A stretch of 64,000 bases of DNA. Source: Metallyticus violacea. Its lineage: Eukaryota > Arthropoda > Insecta > Mantodea > Metallyticidae. A program made the translations under genes and the position numbers. The stretch is from assembly GCA_030762175.1 (NCBI GenBank), contig CM060833.1:158159501-158223500 (forward strand). The letters run 5' to 3'. This document shows, one piece after another, positions 22,537 to 34,236 of this stretch; the stretch's first letter is position 1; each line of letters starts with the position of its first letter. A model generated the notes under the pieces. It had not been told where the DNA came from. It was given only the letters and a program-made list of their open reading frames with translations, and did not search any database.

Positions 22537-23400
22537 TACGATTATCTTATGACCGATGCGGTGGCGGAAGACTGCATCGGCCGATAAGCTATCGCTCAAG
22601 GGCCAGCCTGATTTATACCAGTCGGGGCGGACAGGCAGAATTTACCGAACTGCTACGTTAGTAATAAGTCTCACGTCACTCAACACGGTTTAATCTTACA
22701 GTAAAATCTGCTAAGAATATTAAATGTCAAGCACTATGCACTATTTATTTTTGATTCGTATGTTATCGGGACTGCCCGAGCTGTCAGTATTTAAAGAGGA
22801 ATTCAGGTGATGAGTTGCAAGTCTAATGCGATTATTAAATGAAATTTCTCAAAGGTAATTGATAGTTTCATAAGCACGTGCAAGAAATGTGTGGAAATGA
22901 TGGCAGGAAGTTTCGGCATAACTTTGCGTGATATAGGTCAGAATAAAAATTAAAAAAAAGTGCATTATAGTTTATTACCGCCACGGGTGGCCGAGGTCGT
23001 TAAAGTGCGGACAAGTGAGCGGGAGGTTTGGGGTTCGATTCCCACCAAGACCGTCCTCCCTGAAAGGATTTTTTTTTTTTTTTTTTTTTTTTCAGATTTT
23101 CCTCAGTCCTCCTAAACTTAGGCCTGGAACGCTTCTCTCCTTTAAAAAAAAATCTTCACCCAATGTATCATTTCATCTCATGTATCATTCGTGTTACCGC
23201 CTCAGTAGTTAAAACGGGCGTTAAACACCATTCAAAAACAAAATAAATAAAGTTTATTAGACTTGTCACAATTGCGTCTCTATTAACCGACTCTTGTGTG
23301 TTGCCTTGCCCGTCTCGATTCTATTTGGCTCGGCTGGCCCAGAGCAATGGAGTAATGGCCGATGCAAGCCCTGACGCCGCGTCGGTCATCAGATAAATGA
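22537..23400. repeat. Diverged inverted repeat pair around a SINE B
   Basis: 22537-22640 (TTATGACCGATGCGGTGGCG, then TGCATCGGCC and GGGCCAGCC) is repeated in inverted orientation at 23297-23400. The arms are about 100 bp and clearly diverged. This could be a fold-back element or two copies of an unnamed repeat in opposite orientation. Confidence 0.5.
22978..23250 (+). repeat. SINE B with internal deletion
   Basis: Plus-strand copy with A box GGCCGAGGTCGTTAAAG and B box GGTTCGATTCC. A T run at 23069-23091 has replaced the GGTTTTTTCC segment, and about 25 bp (CTGGCAAATGCC region) is missing. AGTTTATTA at 22969-22977 and 23251-23259 is a 9-bp target-site duplication. Confidence 0.9.
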
Positions 23401-24344
23401 TTTTAAATTATAAATGCCCAAATATCCATGCTCTAAACATAATCATTCCAGAGGTAGCCCAAATTGGTTACTTCTCTCGTACTAGCAATATTAATATTAA
23501 CTCAACAATATCTAATTGGTCAATAGGTCACCTTCAGGGTAAATACTTACATTTCATAGGCTGGCAATAGAAGCTTGGAGTAGAACCATTTTGCATTGTC
23601 AACTGTATCACTGAAATAGATCAGGAAAATGTATCTCTTAAGAGCTATGCTTAATTCTTAAATGAACGTATTTCATAATTATTTCACGTTCATGACAGCA
23701 TTATAAATTAACTCTGACAGTACTTGAATATTTTTATTAAATGTGAATTAGAATTAACTATTTTTATACTATCAAAGATGGTAGTTCTGCTGTGAGGACG
23801 TTAGGACTATTGTAACGTATTAAAAAGCTGGAATGTTTTTTGCAATATAAGATTTTCGCCATTAAAAAGAATAATAATCCCATTAGTGAAACTCACCCGC
23901 ATAGACAGTGTTCTGTTTCTCTTCCATCAATCAACTGAAAGCGAGCTAACAATTGCAAATTAAGAAAGCAGATAGTATGCCCCCCCCCAAAAAAAAAGCA
24001 TTCCATTTCTTTCTATTTAACGTAATTCGAATGCTATGCTTATAATTTGCCAGCGCCGATTAGGCTTAATTTATGCACAACATAACACGAATAAAAAACA
24101 AAATAATGCAAATATGACCGTGTCCGACATGTAGGCAGTTATTTAGTCGGTTAGCATTAGCGCGACATGTTGTATTGTACACAGCTGTACATCCATCAGC
24201 AGTCAACAGATGAAAGTTCTAAATCAGAATATAAAGTGCCAGTAACCCCACCAGTGGACATGTCAAGCAGTCGGAAAAATAACGAACATCTCGCGAGCAA
24301 CTTCCAGCAATAGCATGAACCAAAATGCTGTTAGTTAACCACAA
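23401..24344. other. AT-rich spacer, nothing recognised
   Basis: No coding or repeat signal apart from a short C run followed by A residues near 23982-23998. Confidence 0.4.
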
Positions 24345-24805
24345 AAAGCAAGAATAATAGAAAAACAATTTAAATATTTTTTTAAAAAAAGTGTTTATTT
24401 TCTTAATTATAAATGAACTAAAAAGTATAAAATAATTCATCGTAGACATAAGCAGATTTATAAACCCATGAAAATTCATAATCTCATAAATTTTTTTTAG
24501 AAAATTTCTTCCAAACGAAAAATGTGGCGCGCATGGAATAGTTTGTCTGAACCTTTTGTGTGATTAATTTAAATTATAAACACCTTTAACAGTTATTAAT
24601 TTTATCTTTGCAGCGCCGCACGTTTTTTGTTTAAAAGAATTTTTCAAAAAAAGTTTATGAGATTGTGAATTTGCATGGGGTTATAAATCTGCATTTGGCT
24701 AGGATGAATTATTTTATACTTTTTATTTCATTTAAAATTAAGAAAATAAAAACGTGCTTTTTAAAAAAATTTATTTCAGTTATTTTCTACTTTTTAGTCT
24801 TGTGT
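24345..24805. repeat. Fold-back element with ~190-bp inverted arms
   Basis: The arms 24345-24532 and 24612-24805 are inverted copies. Shared segments include TATAAATCTGC, GATGAATTATTTTATACTTT and AATTAAGAAAATAAA, and the match continues to GCGCC next to a spacer of about 80 bp. The arms are AT-rich and have no coding capacity, like a MITE or fold-back transposon. Target-site duplication and family are not determined. Confidence 0.75.
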
Positions 24806-26260
24806 GCACGTAATTTTGCAATCAATATTAGACATCTCGATTGACAAAAATTGAGCAATTTTTAGATTTAATTGATTTTGTTTTTTCTTGACCACATCTA
24901 AAATAGAAAGTTGTTTTATCTACTCCGCTGATATATCGAAACATTGATTAATTATTTTTTTTAATTAAAAAGAAAATACAGAAATACAAAGCTAATATTG
25001 AACTTTTTTATTTCAGTATTAAACACATTTGTACCAGATCCTCAATATAGAAGTCAAAATCTTTGATAATATATGTAACTTATTATATTACATTAAATAT
25101 AATACTCATTCACTATTTATTTATGCAGTTGAAATTATTAATACATTATTAATAATTATGTTACACACTAGCGCAATTGAATTTATGTAATAGAAATCAG
25201 ATTTATTAAATGTTATATGTAAGGATTTAAATTTGATGTTTTTATTTGAAAAGTTGCCATGGTGACTGTATTGTTATCAAAATATTTAACATGTAATTGT
25301 GTGTCATTAGCGAGTCGAGAAGGACGTTTTTCCATCGTCTCAGTTGATCGCGCTAGAGGCATGCGTTTCTTGGAATTTGCGCGTTCGACATCGCGCTGTA
25401 TATTTGAATAGTTGCCATGGCGACTGTATTGTTATCAAAATATAACAAAAAGAATTCTAATCATTTTTATTCAAATAAAACGTTGAAATTAAATATAAAT
25501 CAAGTTACACTATAATTTATTTACTGTATTGATAAATATGATACAGTCATAATAGCAACTGTTCTTATTTTTAAATAAAGATTATTATAATTTTATATTT
25601 TTATGCGTTATTAACGAAACTACAGAAATGTGTTCTTACTGTTCAATCTTACATTTTTTAAAACCTTCGTGTTTGATATTGCGCTGTTTTACTTTCAAAA
25701 CTGCGGAACCATATTTTTGAACCTTGGAACCATTGAACCATGATAATTGCCGTATTATATTATATTGTCATCCATTTCTGGCTTATGTGCAAATTTTCCA
25801 GTCTCTATCTCATTTAGAAGTGCATGAAAAAAGTAATTACAAAATTCCACCCGAACAGGCAAGAAAGCGAGTTAATAAAAACGTTTGAATAAAGTTATTC
25901 AAATGAATAATTATTATCACCGATATTGGCACCATGTTCTTATGAGAATGAAAGCAGAACAGGATATAGCTTACAACTTACAGATGCTTGAGAAAAGAAA
26001 TACAACGAAGAAGGTGAAGGAGGCAGGAGTGGGCGGAAGGAGAATCTGGAAGAAAGGACAGTAATAACAAAGAAACAATTTACTAGTTGCACACAGTAGG
26101 TGACGCAATTTTCTTTCCGGATTTGTTTTGTTTTAATTTCAATTTTATTACAGCGGTAACGCTCAGCATGTCCTCGTATTGTGGCTATGACTTTCATGTC
26201 ATCTTCAAATCTCCTCCTGGAGATTGTATCTTTTACAACCATAAAATGTGCAAACCGATA
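24806..26260. other. AT-rich spacer with spaced direct repeats
   Basis: AGTTGCCATGG followed by GACTGTATTGTTATCAAA occurs at 25242-25287 and again at 25401-25442, about 159 bp apart. No gene was recognised. Confidence 0.45.
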
Positions 26261-26420
26261 GGAGTTTTCCTCACTTCTCATCAATAGCAAAGGCCGGGGA
26301 GATATCCTAAACCTAGTGCTGAAACGCTTCCCCCCCCAAAAAAAAAAATCCTCCCCATTTTTCATTTCCTATCATATATCATCAGCGCCCACTGCCTGTG
26401 GGCGTTAAACACTCGCAAAT
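26261..26420 (+). repeat. SINE B, 5'-truncated and diverged
   Basis: GGAGTTTTCCTCACTTCTCA, GCCGGGGAGATATCC and a final GGGCGTTAAACACT match the second half of SINE B. It sits at the edge of the mariner-type remnant that starts near 26405. Confidence 0.7.
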
Positions 26421-26666
26421 TCAATATCCGGACTGTAGGGTAGATGAGGAAGACAGTCACCGAAGTAAAGTGATATCTACTCGGGTGCGTAGAGGTGTGT
26501 GTGGCTTCGCGTTGTTATGAAAAAAAAACCCTTGGTCGCATGTTTGTTTCAACTATTTATCTAAAGAGAAGTATTGTGACGTCACTATATGGATTGTATT
26601 TTGGTCTCAGGTTCGAAGTGATAAATCCACGTTTCATTTCCCGTCATAATATGTCTTCTCCGGTCT

Positions 26667-26968
26667 TTTTTTTTTTTTTATTATTTTTTGAGTAGTGTTT
26701 AACGCCCGTTTTTACTACTGAGGCACCACAGGCGGTGGACACTGGTGATACATGAGATGAAATGATAAATTGGGAAAGGATATTTCTCTTTAAGGAAGGA
26801 AGCGTTCCAGGCCTAAGTTTAGGTACCTCCCCGGCATTTGCCAGTTATGAAGACTGAGGAAAACCTGGAAAAAAACCCAGTCAGGGAGGACGGTCTTGGC
26901 AGGATTCGAACCGCAGACCTTCCGCTCACGAGTCCGTGCCTTAACGACCTCGGCCACCTGTGGCGGTG
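26667..26968 (-). repeat. SINE B, full length
   Basis: Minus-strand copy with a T run at its 3' side, a B box with one change and an almost intact A box. CTTCTCCGGTCT at 26655-26666 and 26969-26980 is a perfect 12-bp duplication inside the mariner remnant. Confidence 0.92.
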
Positions 26969-27031
26969 CTTCTCCGGTCTGGCAACGAGCAAGCAACACT
27001 GAACTGGTAACGGTTTTCTATACCTTTTGAC

Positions 27032-27311
27032 ATGCCGCCACGGGTGGCCGAGGTCTTTAAGGAGCGGACTTGTGAGCGGGAGATCTGGGTTTCGAATTCC
27101 GCCAGGACCGTCCTCCCTGACGTGAGTTTTTTTTTCCACAAATGTCCTCGTAAATGGCAAATGCCGGGAAGCTACCCTAAACTTAGGCCTGGAACGTTTT
27201 GTTCCTTAAAACATTCTGTCCCAATATATCATTTCATCTCATGTATCATCAGTGTCCATTGCCTTTGGTATGTCAGTAGTAAAAACGGACGTTAAAACAT
27301 TATTCATTCAT
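27032..27311 (+). repeat. SINE B, full length
   Basis: Plus-strand copy only about 60 bp from the preceding, oppositely oriented SINE B. ATACCTTTTGAC (27020-27031) and ATGCCTTTTGAC (27312-27323) form a 12-bp target-site duplication with one mismatch. The poly(A) tail has eroded. Confidence 0.9.
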
Positions 27312-27365
27312 ATGCCTTTTGACCGTTCTTCGAGGAACTCGTTTATCACAAATAATTTAATATTC

Positions 27366-29140
27366 ATAATGATGGATAATTGCATTGATATTGCAGACAG
27401 ATATATCAAGTTGAATAAGGTTGTCGGCACGTTCTTTAAGTGTACGTGCGGCTGCAGCGTGCGGAGCGTGGATATCTTCCCGTTTCGCCCGGCTGACAAT
27501 GCTTTTAAACACAGTCATCTCTCCCTTACACACATGCTGATGGTCTCATTTTCCTTAAAACGAGTTTTAATTACTGTACAAAGTCTTCTGCTTCTATTTT
27601 TCCTTGGCACTCTACAACCTGGAGTGATCCTTGACTTTCCGCAGCGACCTCTGCTTCCTCCACCTCCGTCTTGCGACTTCATTAATAGAGGGTAGTATTG
27701 CAAGTGGGCATGTGATCTAAAGCACTCTATTATACAACTATGGACACGCTTTGAGGAGGAATTTGACGATAACTGAGCTTCGTGATTGGTTCGCCAGCAT
27801 CAACCCCATTTTGGGACTGATGTCTGTGTATTGTGTCATATGCCTATATGGAGAACATTTTAAAATTTTATTTTAATTTAGTTAATATGCCTGGGTATTG
27901 TGCATTTGGTTGTACAACTCAAGGAAAGAAAGGCGTTACGTTACATGGCATTCAAGGCTTAATCTAACATTCAAAATAACTTATGTAATGTAATAAAATA
28001 TTTGTCAAAAGTCTACGTTGTATTTAGCAGTTCCTATTACTAAGTGTATTATATAAACAATATTATTACTGTATACTCTGCGCTTATTCTCGAATACATT
28101 TGTCATAGCTTTCAAAAATTAGATGAATGTATGTAATTTGTGAAGGTGTTTTGCATTGTCTTTACATAAAAATTGTTTGACACAGTCATGTAGTTCATTT
28201 GCAATGCCGCTATTGCAGAAGAAATAATTTTAAAAATGCAACATGCTACCGTAAGATAACTAAATGCACGTTCATAATTGAAAGAAAAGAAATAGAAAAT
28301 GCAGATCTATGGATTATGAATAGTATAAAATTTCAGACATATCATTTAGTTTATTTATATCTTGTTTTCATACACCAATTAAAAATATAGGTTACTAGTT
28401 GTCATAGCCATTCTCATTGGACTAATTTAGAGCAGAGAAATGTTAAACTACCTAAAGTTTTTTGTTATAAATTGAATTTGGTACGAAGCCCTCTAAGCTC
28501 TATAATTTTTATAATTCATTCTTAACTGACAGGTTAACTGTAGGCCTTATACAGTTTATGTAAACACTCATATAATAAATGCATTGCAACAAATAATTTA
28601 AATAGTGAATAGCAAAATAAAATAGTCTTATTTTAAGCTTCACGTGTCAAATGGTGTAGTTAAGAAGGCTTACGTTTAATATTACGATTTCTGTTTTAAC
28701 CGATGACAGCCTTTTCCTCTGCCGGCAAATGACCCATCATTGACAGCTGAGTTCGGATGCGGTGCTATGCGAAAGTGCCGTAACTGTAACTAACATTAAT
28801 ACAAAAAGAACATGAGCAGACGCAGAAGGTTTAGCTCAACAGTATAACACAAATATTTTAGGAATTAACTGTATGACAATCGAGTGAAACGACAGAAACT
28901 TAACACGTAGACTTATGGGAGTTAGAGACGGTTAGGCCCAAACTGGAGCGTGTCCATACTTGTATAATAGAGGGCTTTAATGTGATCAGCATGCCGGCAC
29001 CCCACAGGCCGCCTGTACGCGGCAGTTTTTGCATATCATCTGTATTAAACAAAAGCAAGAGAAGTGGTAGGCAAAAATATCAGGATTTAACAGTTTTAAA
29101 GCGACAACTCTACCTAAGGTAACTCAATGTTCATTCCCTG
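27366..29140. other. Spacer, mostly unrecognised
   Basis: About 1.8 kb with no confirmed gene. A moderately GC-rich patch lies near 27420-27500. A short THAP-like start is listed separately. Confidence 0.4.
27887..27967 (+). pseudogene. Possible THAP zinc-finger start (exon or remnant)
   Basis: A 26-codon frame begins MPGYCAFGCTTQGKKGVTLH and then stops. THAP domains bind DNA through a C2CH zinc site and usually open with M-P-x-x-C-x-x-x-G-C and a conserved F/LH about ten residues on, which this matches. The remaining zinc ligands and the AVPTIF-type end are absent downstream. It could be a first exon spliced to sequence I cannot see, or a scrap of a P-element-like transposon, which also starts with a THAP domain. 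Confidence 0.3.
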
Positions 29141-29406
29141 GGTGTTTAACGCCCGTTTTCACTACAGAGGCACCACAGGAGGTGAACACTGATGATACAT
29201 GAAATGATATATTGGGAAAGGATTTTTTTTAAAGAAAGGAAACGTTCCAGGCCTAAGTTTAGGGTACCTCCCCGGCATTTGCCAGTTATGACTGAGGAAA
29301 AACTGGAAAAAACCTCAGTCAGGGAGGATGGTCCTGGCGGGATTCGAACCCCAGACCTCCCGCTCATGAGTCCGCGTCTTAACGACCTCCGCCACCCGTG
29401 GCGGTG
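29141..29406 (-). repeat. SINE B, full length without poly(A)
   Basis: Minus-strand copy with intact B box (GGATTCGAACCCC on the plus strand) and complete head (CGCCACCCGTGGCGG palindrome). No T run and no clear target-site duplication. Confidence 0.88.
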
Positions 29407-31388
29407 GGAGGACGCTGTATAAACAAACAAACAAATATAGTCCAACTAATATGCAATGATTAAACAGTAATTTATAGAAATATTAAGCTGAAAACTGTGA
29501 TAACAATATTACCAACTTCTGGAGAATGTAGCAAAAGTAATGGTTGGCTAATCTGACAAAAGCAAGCTCCTACAGTTATTAATGGTGACGTTAGGGTACC
29601 ATGTAGAATCACAAGCAATTATTTTCAAGTGTTTCAGTCTACATGAAGTTGCAGGTCATTAGTCTGATAAATAAGTCATTTGAATGAGACATCGTTAATT
29701 AACAACACACACATTCATACAACACGCACAGAGAGGGAGATGGAAGGCTTTCAAGGAACGTCCTAAAAAACAAAGTTGTAGCCAATTCGGAGATCGTTAA
29801 ACCTTGCAGGGCTCATTACTTTTTGATACGGATGTACGCATTTCATAATTTACAACTCTTTGCGGCTTACTTGCCAGTGACATTGAAGTTAGAAAGGAGA
29901 GGAGGAAAAAAAAGTGAGATTAGAGAGCCCAGCTATGAATGGAAAATGTAGTATATTTAAGATATTTTTACTTTAAAAAATTTATGGAGTTCATTTCCTT
30001 CCGAATCAGAAAAACATTCTTGACATTTACACAACTTTTTTCTCGGTAGTTTTATCATGGAAAAATACAACGTTTTTATGTGCACATCCTGGAACCTTCT
30101 GCACTAAGGTCCCATTCACAATGAAAATTAAACATGCCGTAAACTAAACGTAAAAGCTAGGTGCTAATAATTGTAATGGAAACATTCACAATGAATCACG
30201 TAAACATAAAAATAAACGTAAACTTAGAAGCTTGCAAGGTCCAAGGTTTTGCGTCTACGTCTAAATTAAACTTAAGAAATCAATCAATCAATCAGAAAAC
30301 AGCCGCTCTGTTTGTAGAGCACTGTGGTATAATTTATCCATACACGGAGCACGGAAATCAAATGCAACTCTGGCTGTTTGCTGCTGCAAGTCCCGAGTGA
30401 CGGCGGAGAGAGCCGAAGGTAGTGCAGACAGATAATAAGGCTTTCAAGTAGTAAAAACGGGCGTTAAACACCATTAAAAAAAAAGCTCAAAACATATGAA
30501 CTAGCTTTCCATATGCACAAGAGTAGCAATTATGATAATCTATACATGGAATATTTATAGGATTGCGTTAGTTTATCATTAACAGTTACAAACCGAATGG
30601 ATATGGAGGTAGCCAAGTTCGGGCTTGAAACGGCTTTAAGCTGTTGGACAGTAAACTTCCCTACTCGCATTGCTCTTGCATGTGCTGATATTCATGTTGT
30701 ATAAAAAGCTGTAACTTGAAACAGGTCAAATTGGGTAACTTCACCATCAACTGTTTGTAAACAATTGGTAAATCATATTTTGGGGGGAACATTTCACGAT
30801 ATAAGGATGGTACTGGATGTGGCAACAATAAAGCGAGCAGACAAAAGAGTGAAATGTCATTTTGACCCACCAAGTACGTGTAATATGTAGCAGCACAGAT
30901 TTACGGGCCTCTCTATCGAACTCCGTGCATATTGTACAATACTGCCCTAAGAATCAGAAAATCAAAATGCAAGCGCAAGCGCATAAAGGCAGGAATGAGA
31001 AATTAAAATAATGTAACAAACATCTTGCATAAATTGAATTGATTGTTTGCGAGATAGTATTTGACATATGTGTTGAAGTTGAAATAAAACAGCTGTGCAA
31101 CTCAATTCCATGATTAGATAATGTTCTGTACACCTTGACGGCCTCCCGATTTGGAAATATGTATGTTTCCTCGCTGATTTTCTAAAGCATATTTTAGAAA
31201 ATCGTTGTGTACAAATGCAATCAAGGTTGAGTTGGAAAGTTCTCGCTTCCTCTACGGCGGTACCGTATCTTTGAAGCCGGTAGTAAATCCTAAAATCAGT
31301 CATTTTAGGTTTTTGCATTAATTATACAGTATTGTGCAGCATATATGAAAACTATTATCATAGGTGTGTAGAGTGGATAAAACGTGCG
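29407..31388. other. Spacer with a short SINE B tail
   Basis: No gene recognised. 30451-30487 matches the end of SINE B (GTAGTAAAAACGGGCGTTAA plus A run). 30397-30421 (GGCGGAGAGAGCCGAAGGTA) resembles 14190-14214 (GGCGGAAAGAGCCGAAGGTA), a small shared repeat. ATTCACAATGAA occurs at about 30115 and 30184 near AACGTAAAC units. Confidence 0.45.
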
Positions 31389-31554
31389 TTTATTTACAGA
31401 CACTCTTCAACATCTCAGGTCATTATCATCCCATTTAATTCAGGACGTAAAACGGCTGATAAATATTGCTCAAAAGCCTCTTTTTTTAGGCTTGATTTCT
31501 TTTACATGCCATAAATCTGTCACGGGACCCACAGGTTTATTTCCCTTCCAAAGG

Positions 31555-31851
31555 GTCGGTCCTGGTGGTGTAGTGGTTACCATACTTGCCTCCTAAACCC
31601 TAGATCGCGGGTTCGAACCCGGCCAGGACGGATGGATTTTTTCGGGTGTAAAAATCCTAAGTATGGCTTCCTTCGGAAGGGAAGTAAAGCCGTGGGTCCC
31701 GTGTCGTACATTTACAGCACGAAAAAGAACCTCAAGCCTGAAGGAGAGGCCTCTGAGCAAAATTTTTCGGCCGTTTCGCGCCCTGAGTAGAATGGGACGC
31801 TGATGACTTGCGCTGTTAAAGAGCGTCCACAAATAAAATAAATCAATCAAT
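31555..31851 (+). repeat. SINE A, full length, nested insertion 1
   Basis: Plus-strand copy with intact A box (TGGTGTAGTGGTTACC) and B box (GGTTCGAACCC). CCTTCCAAAGG at 31544-31554 and 31852-31862 is a perfect 11-bp duplication of the host SINE body. Confidence 0.93.
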
Positions 31852-31970
31852 CCTTCCAAAGGAAGCCATATTTAGGATTTTTACGCGCGAAAAAAAAAAT
31901 CCATCGTCCATGGCCGAGTTTGAATCTGCGACCTTGAGTCTACGGAAAGTATGGTTACCACTAGATCTCC

Positions 31971-32258
31971 GTCGGTTCTGGTGATGTAGTGGTAACTATG
32001 TTTGCCTCCTAAACCCAAAGTCGCGGGTTCAAACCCGACCAGGACGGATGGATTTTTTCGGGTGTAAAAATCCTCAGTATGGCTTCCTTCGGAAGGGAAG
32101 TAAAGCCGTGGGTCCCGTGTCGTACATTTACGACATACCTCAAGCCTGAAAGAAGAGGTCTCTGAGCAAAATTTGTCGGCCGTTTCACGCCCTGAATTGA
32201 ACGGGAAGCTGATGACTTGAAATGTGAAAGAGCGCCCATAAATAAACAAAATTAAAAA
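31971..32258 (+). repeat. SINE A, full length, nested insertion 2
   Basis: Plus-strand copy with B box GGTTCAAACCC. ACTAGATCTCC (31960-31970) and ACTAGATCACC (32259-32269) form an 11-bp duplication with one mismatch inside the tRNA-like head of the host SINE. Confidence 0.92.
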
Positions 32259-32278
32259 ACTAGATCACCAGGACCGAC

Positions 32279-34180
32279 AATAGAAGACTTATATAAGATG
32301 TAGCAAAGAAAGAATACTATTGGATTAGCAATTTGGTTTGTTAACGGGACATGTATTGCAACTGGTGCTATTCCAAGAGTACAGAAGCTGTGCTTTTCGA
32401 AGAGAAATAACGGTAATGAATATATTATACAATTCGTTCTTAGCGTAGGTGTATACCTATATATAAAGTTTATTTCCATATAATTATTACGATTTGGGCA
32501 ATAAAGACATTTTTCATAACAATTAATTTAAAAAAATAATCTTCTTAGAAATTAGTGCAGAGCCCTCAACAGTTCCAAAAGGCACTAACTCCACTTACAA
32601 GGATGAGAATTCTCACCATTGGTTTCCCAAGGACAGAGTCCCCGCCCTTTTACTTTGAACAACTATCACACAAAATTTGTCTTTTTTATCTATAATACTT
32701 TATGAGAGTTGCTTTTACTACCCAGGTCCTATTTCACATTAAAATCAAGGTTGTAGTTGTACAAGGACCTAATAAAATAATAAGAAGAAGAATCTCGGTA
32801 TATTCATTGGAAAGATTTTATTTCTTATTTTTCTTAATCATTTTACTCTAATTTACTAATATTAAATCTACTCTTTTATTCAACATAATTCTTGATACTA
32901 TTTCTTTCACCGTATTACTACGCTACCTTTTTTCTTTGTTCATTTCTTTACGTTCTAATAGTGCAATTTCTTTTCTCCACAGAACAGATGTGCAGGTACA
33001 TTTTCATGCAAGCACCTGTTCTAATCATGCATATTCATACGGACTGAATTTACCATATCAATCCACACACTTTTCCCTGCTGCAGTCTTTTTTTTTTTTT
33101 TTTTTTTTAATCTATGTACTACGTCAATGAACTGTCTTGCATTTCAATATCTTCAGTTCTATCTTTTACATCTTTCCAAAATGCTTTAACATTCTATTTT
33201 CGGTTTCAAAAGATTCCTATACTTTCTAAAATAAAGTGTGCTTTCTTTCTAATTTGATTGGAGGGGGGGGGGGCTAAACTAAGCATACTTTCACAAGTCA
33301 ACGATCGCTTAAATTCCTAATTCTAATCATAAGCCAAAATTTCGATAATCTTTCGATCACTTTACATTCATTATAGAACCTCTCTAATTCTGCTAATGCT
33401 CTCCCTTTAGATGAAGAGTTAGGTAAGCCTGGAATTATCTACAAATGTGTTTATTAATCGATCCTTCATCCAGTCCCGCCATAGAACATTTCTGTCTCTT
33501 CTATCTACCTAAATTGTTTCCAATACATTTATTTTCATTTCTGATATTTTTTCTACGCATACTATAATCATTTTAATAGCCAATTTCTCATCCACTATTG
33601 CTGTTAAGGTAACCAGAAAGTGTAAATCTAGTATACATTTTACACAGAACCAAATTTTTTTAAAGCTATCAATATGAAATTTTTGAGAGATATTAAGAAA
33701 ATTTTAACTATAGATACTCTGTAAATTTTAATTCTTCTATGCACATAATTTTTTTTAAATCAAAAATAAAATCTTTTTAAAAAATTGAAAATACTGTGAC
33801 ATAATCATGCATTTTTTCTCATAAACTATTAGTAGAACTGGAATTACTTTTTTGTTTAAAAAATGAAAATATTTTTAATTTCTTATTGGTATTGATTTTT
33901 ATCAACTAATAGTGATATTAAGTTACCACATTTCACATTTGCATACATTATGTGTGTGCTAAATTTCAACAAAATTGGTTCCGTCAGTCTTGAAAAAATG
34001 CACATTTATGTCAAATTTATCGGAAAATTATATTTATTTTTGTTTAAAAAACTTTTTATGTGCGTTAAACAAGTAAAATTTATAGAGCATCTTTAGTTAA
34101 GTATTCTTAATATCTAACAAAATTTCATATTGATAATTTTATAAATTTCTGAAATACAGTGCAAACTGTATACTGCTGCA
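32279..34180. other. AT-rich spacer, nothing recognised
   Basis: No gene recognised across 1.9 kb. A G run lies at 33262-33272 and a T run at 33089-33108. The second half is very AT-rich. Confidence 0.4.
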
Positions 34181-34191
34181 TTATTTGCTAG

Positions 34192-34195
<4 letters not shown>

Positions 34196-34236
<41 letters not shown>

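Larger units (their letters stand above)
26405..27365 (-). pseudogene. Mariner-type transposase remnant split by two SINE B
   Basis: Read on the minus strand with the SINEs removed, blocks come in mariner order. VINEFLEERSKGIENRYQFS (27350 to about 27005) is the segment before the core. MTGNETWIYHFEPETK (about 26647-26600) is the GDETW block with D changed to N. FFFHNNAKPHTP (about 26520-26490) is the HDNA block, again D to N. CLPHLPYSPDI (about 26450-26415) is the PPYSPDL block. Deletions and stops lie between them. This is a mariner group different from family I, recalled from elements whose intact form reads TGDETWIYHFEPETK. Confidence 0.75.
31389..32278 (-). mobile_element. Old SINE A interrupted twice by younger SINE A copies
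   Basis: The host copy runs on the minus strand from head at 32278 to tail at 31389, in three pieces: 32259-32278, 31852-31970 and 31389-31554. The gaps are filled exactly by two plus-strand SINE A copies, each with an 11-bp duplication of host sequence. The host is the most diverged of the three, consistent with the order of insertion. Confidence 0.88.

Noticed and set aside
30090..30410. A Harbinger-type MITE, suggested by ATTCACAATGAA and AACGTAAAC repeats
   Set aside because: I could not find paired terminal repeats or a target-site duplication. The resemblance is from memory only.
31555..31625. A genuine tRNA gene
   Set aside because: The head is tRNA-like but is always followed by the SINE A body and tail, has target-site duplications at the far ends and occurs many times.
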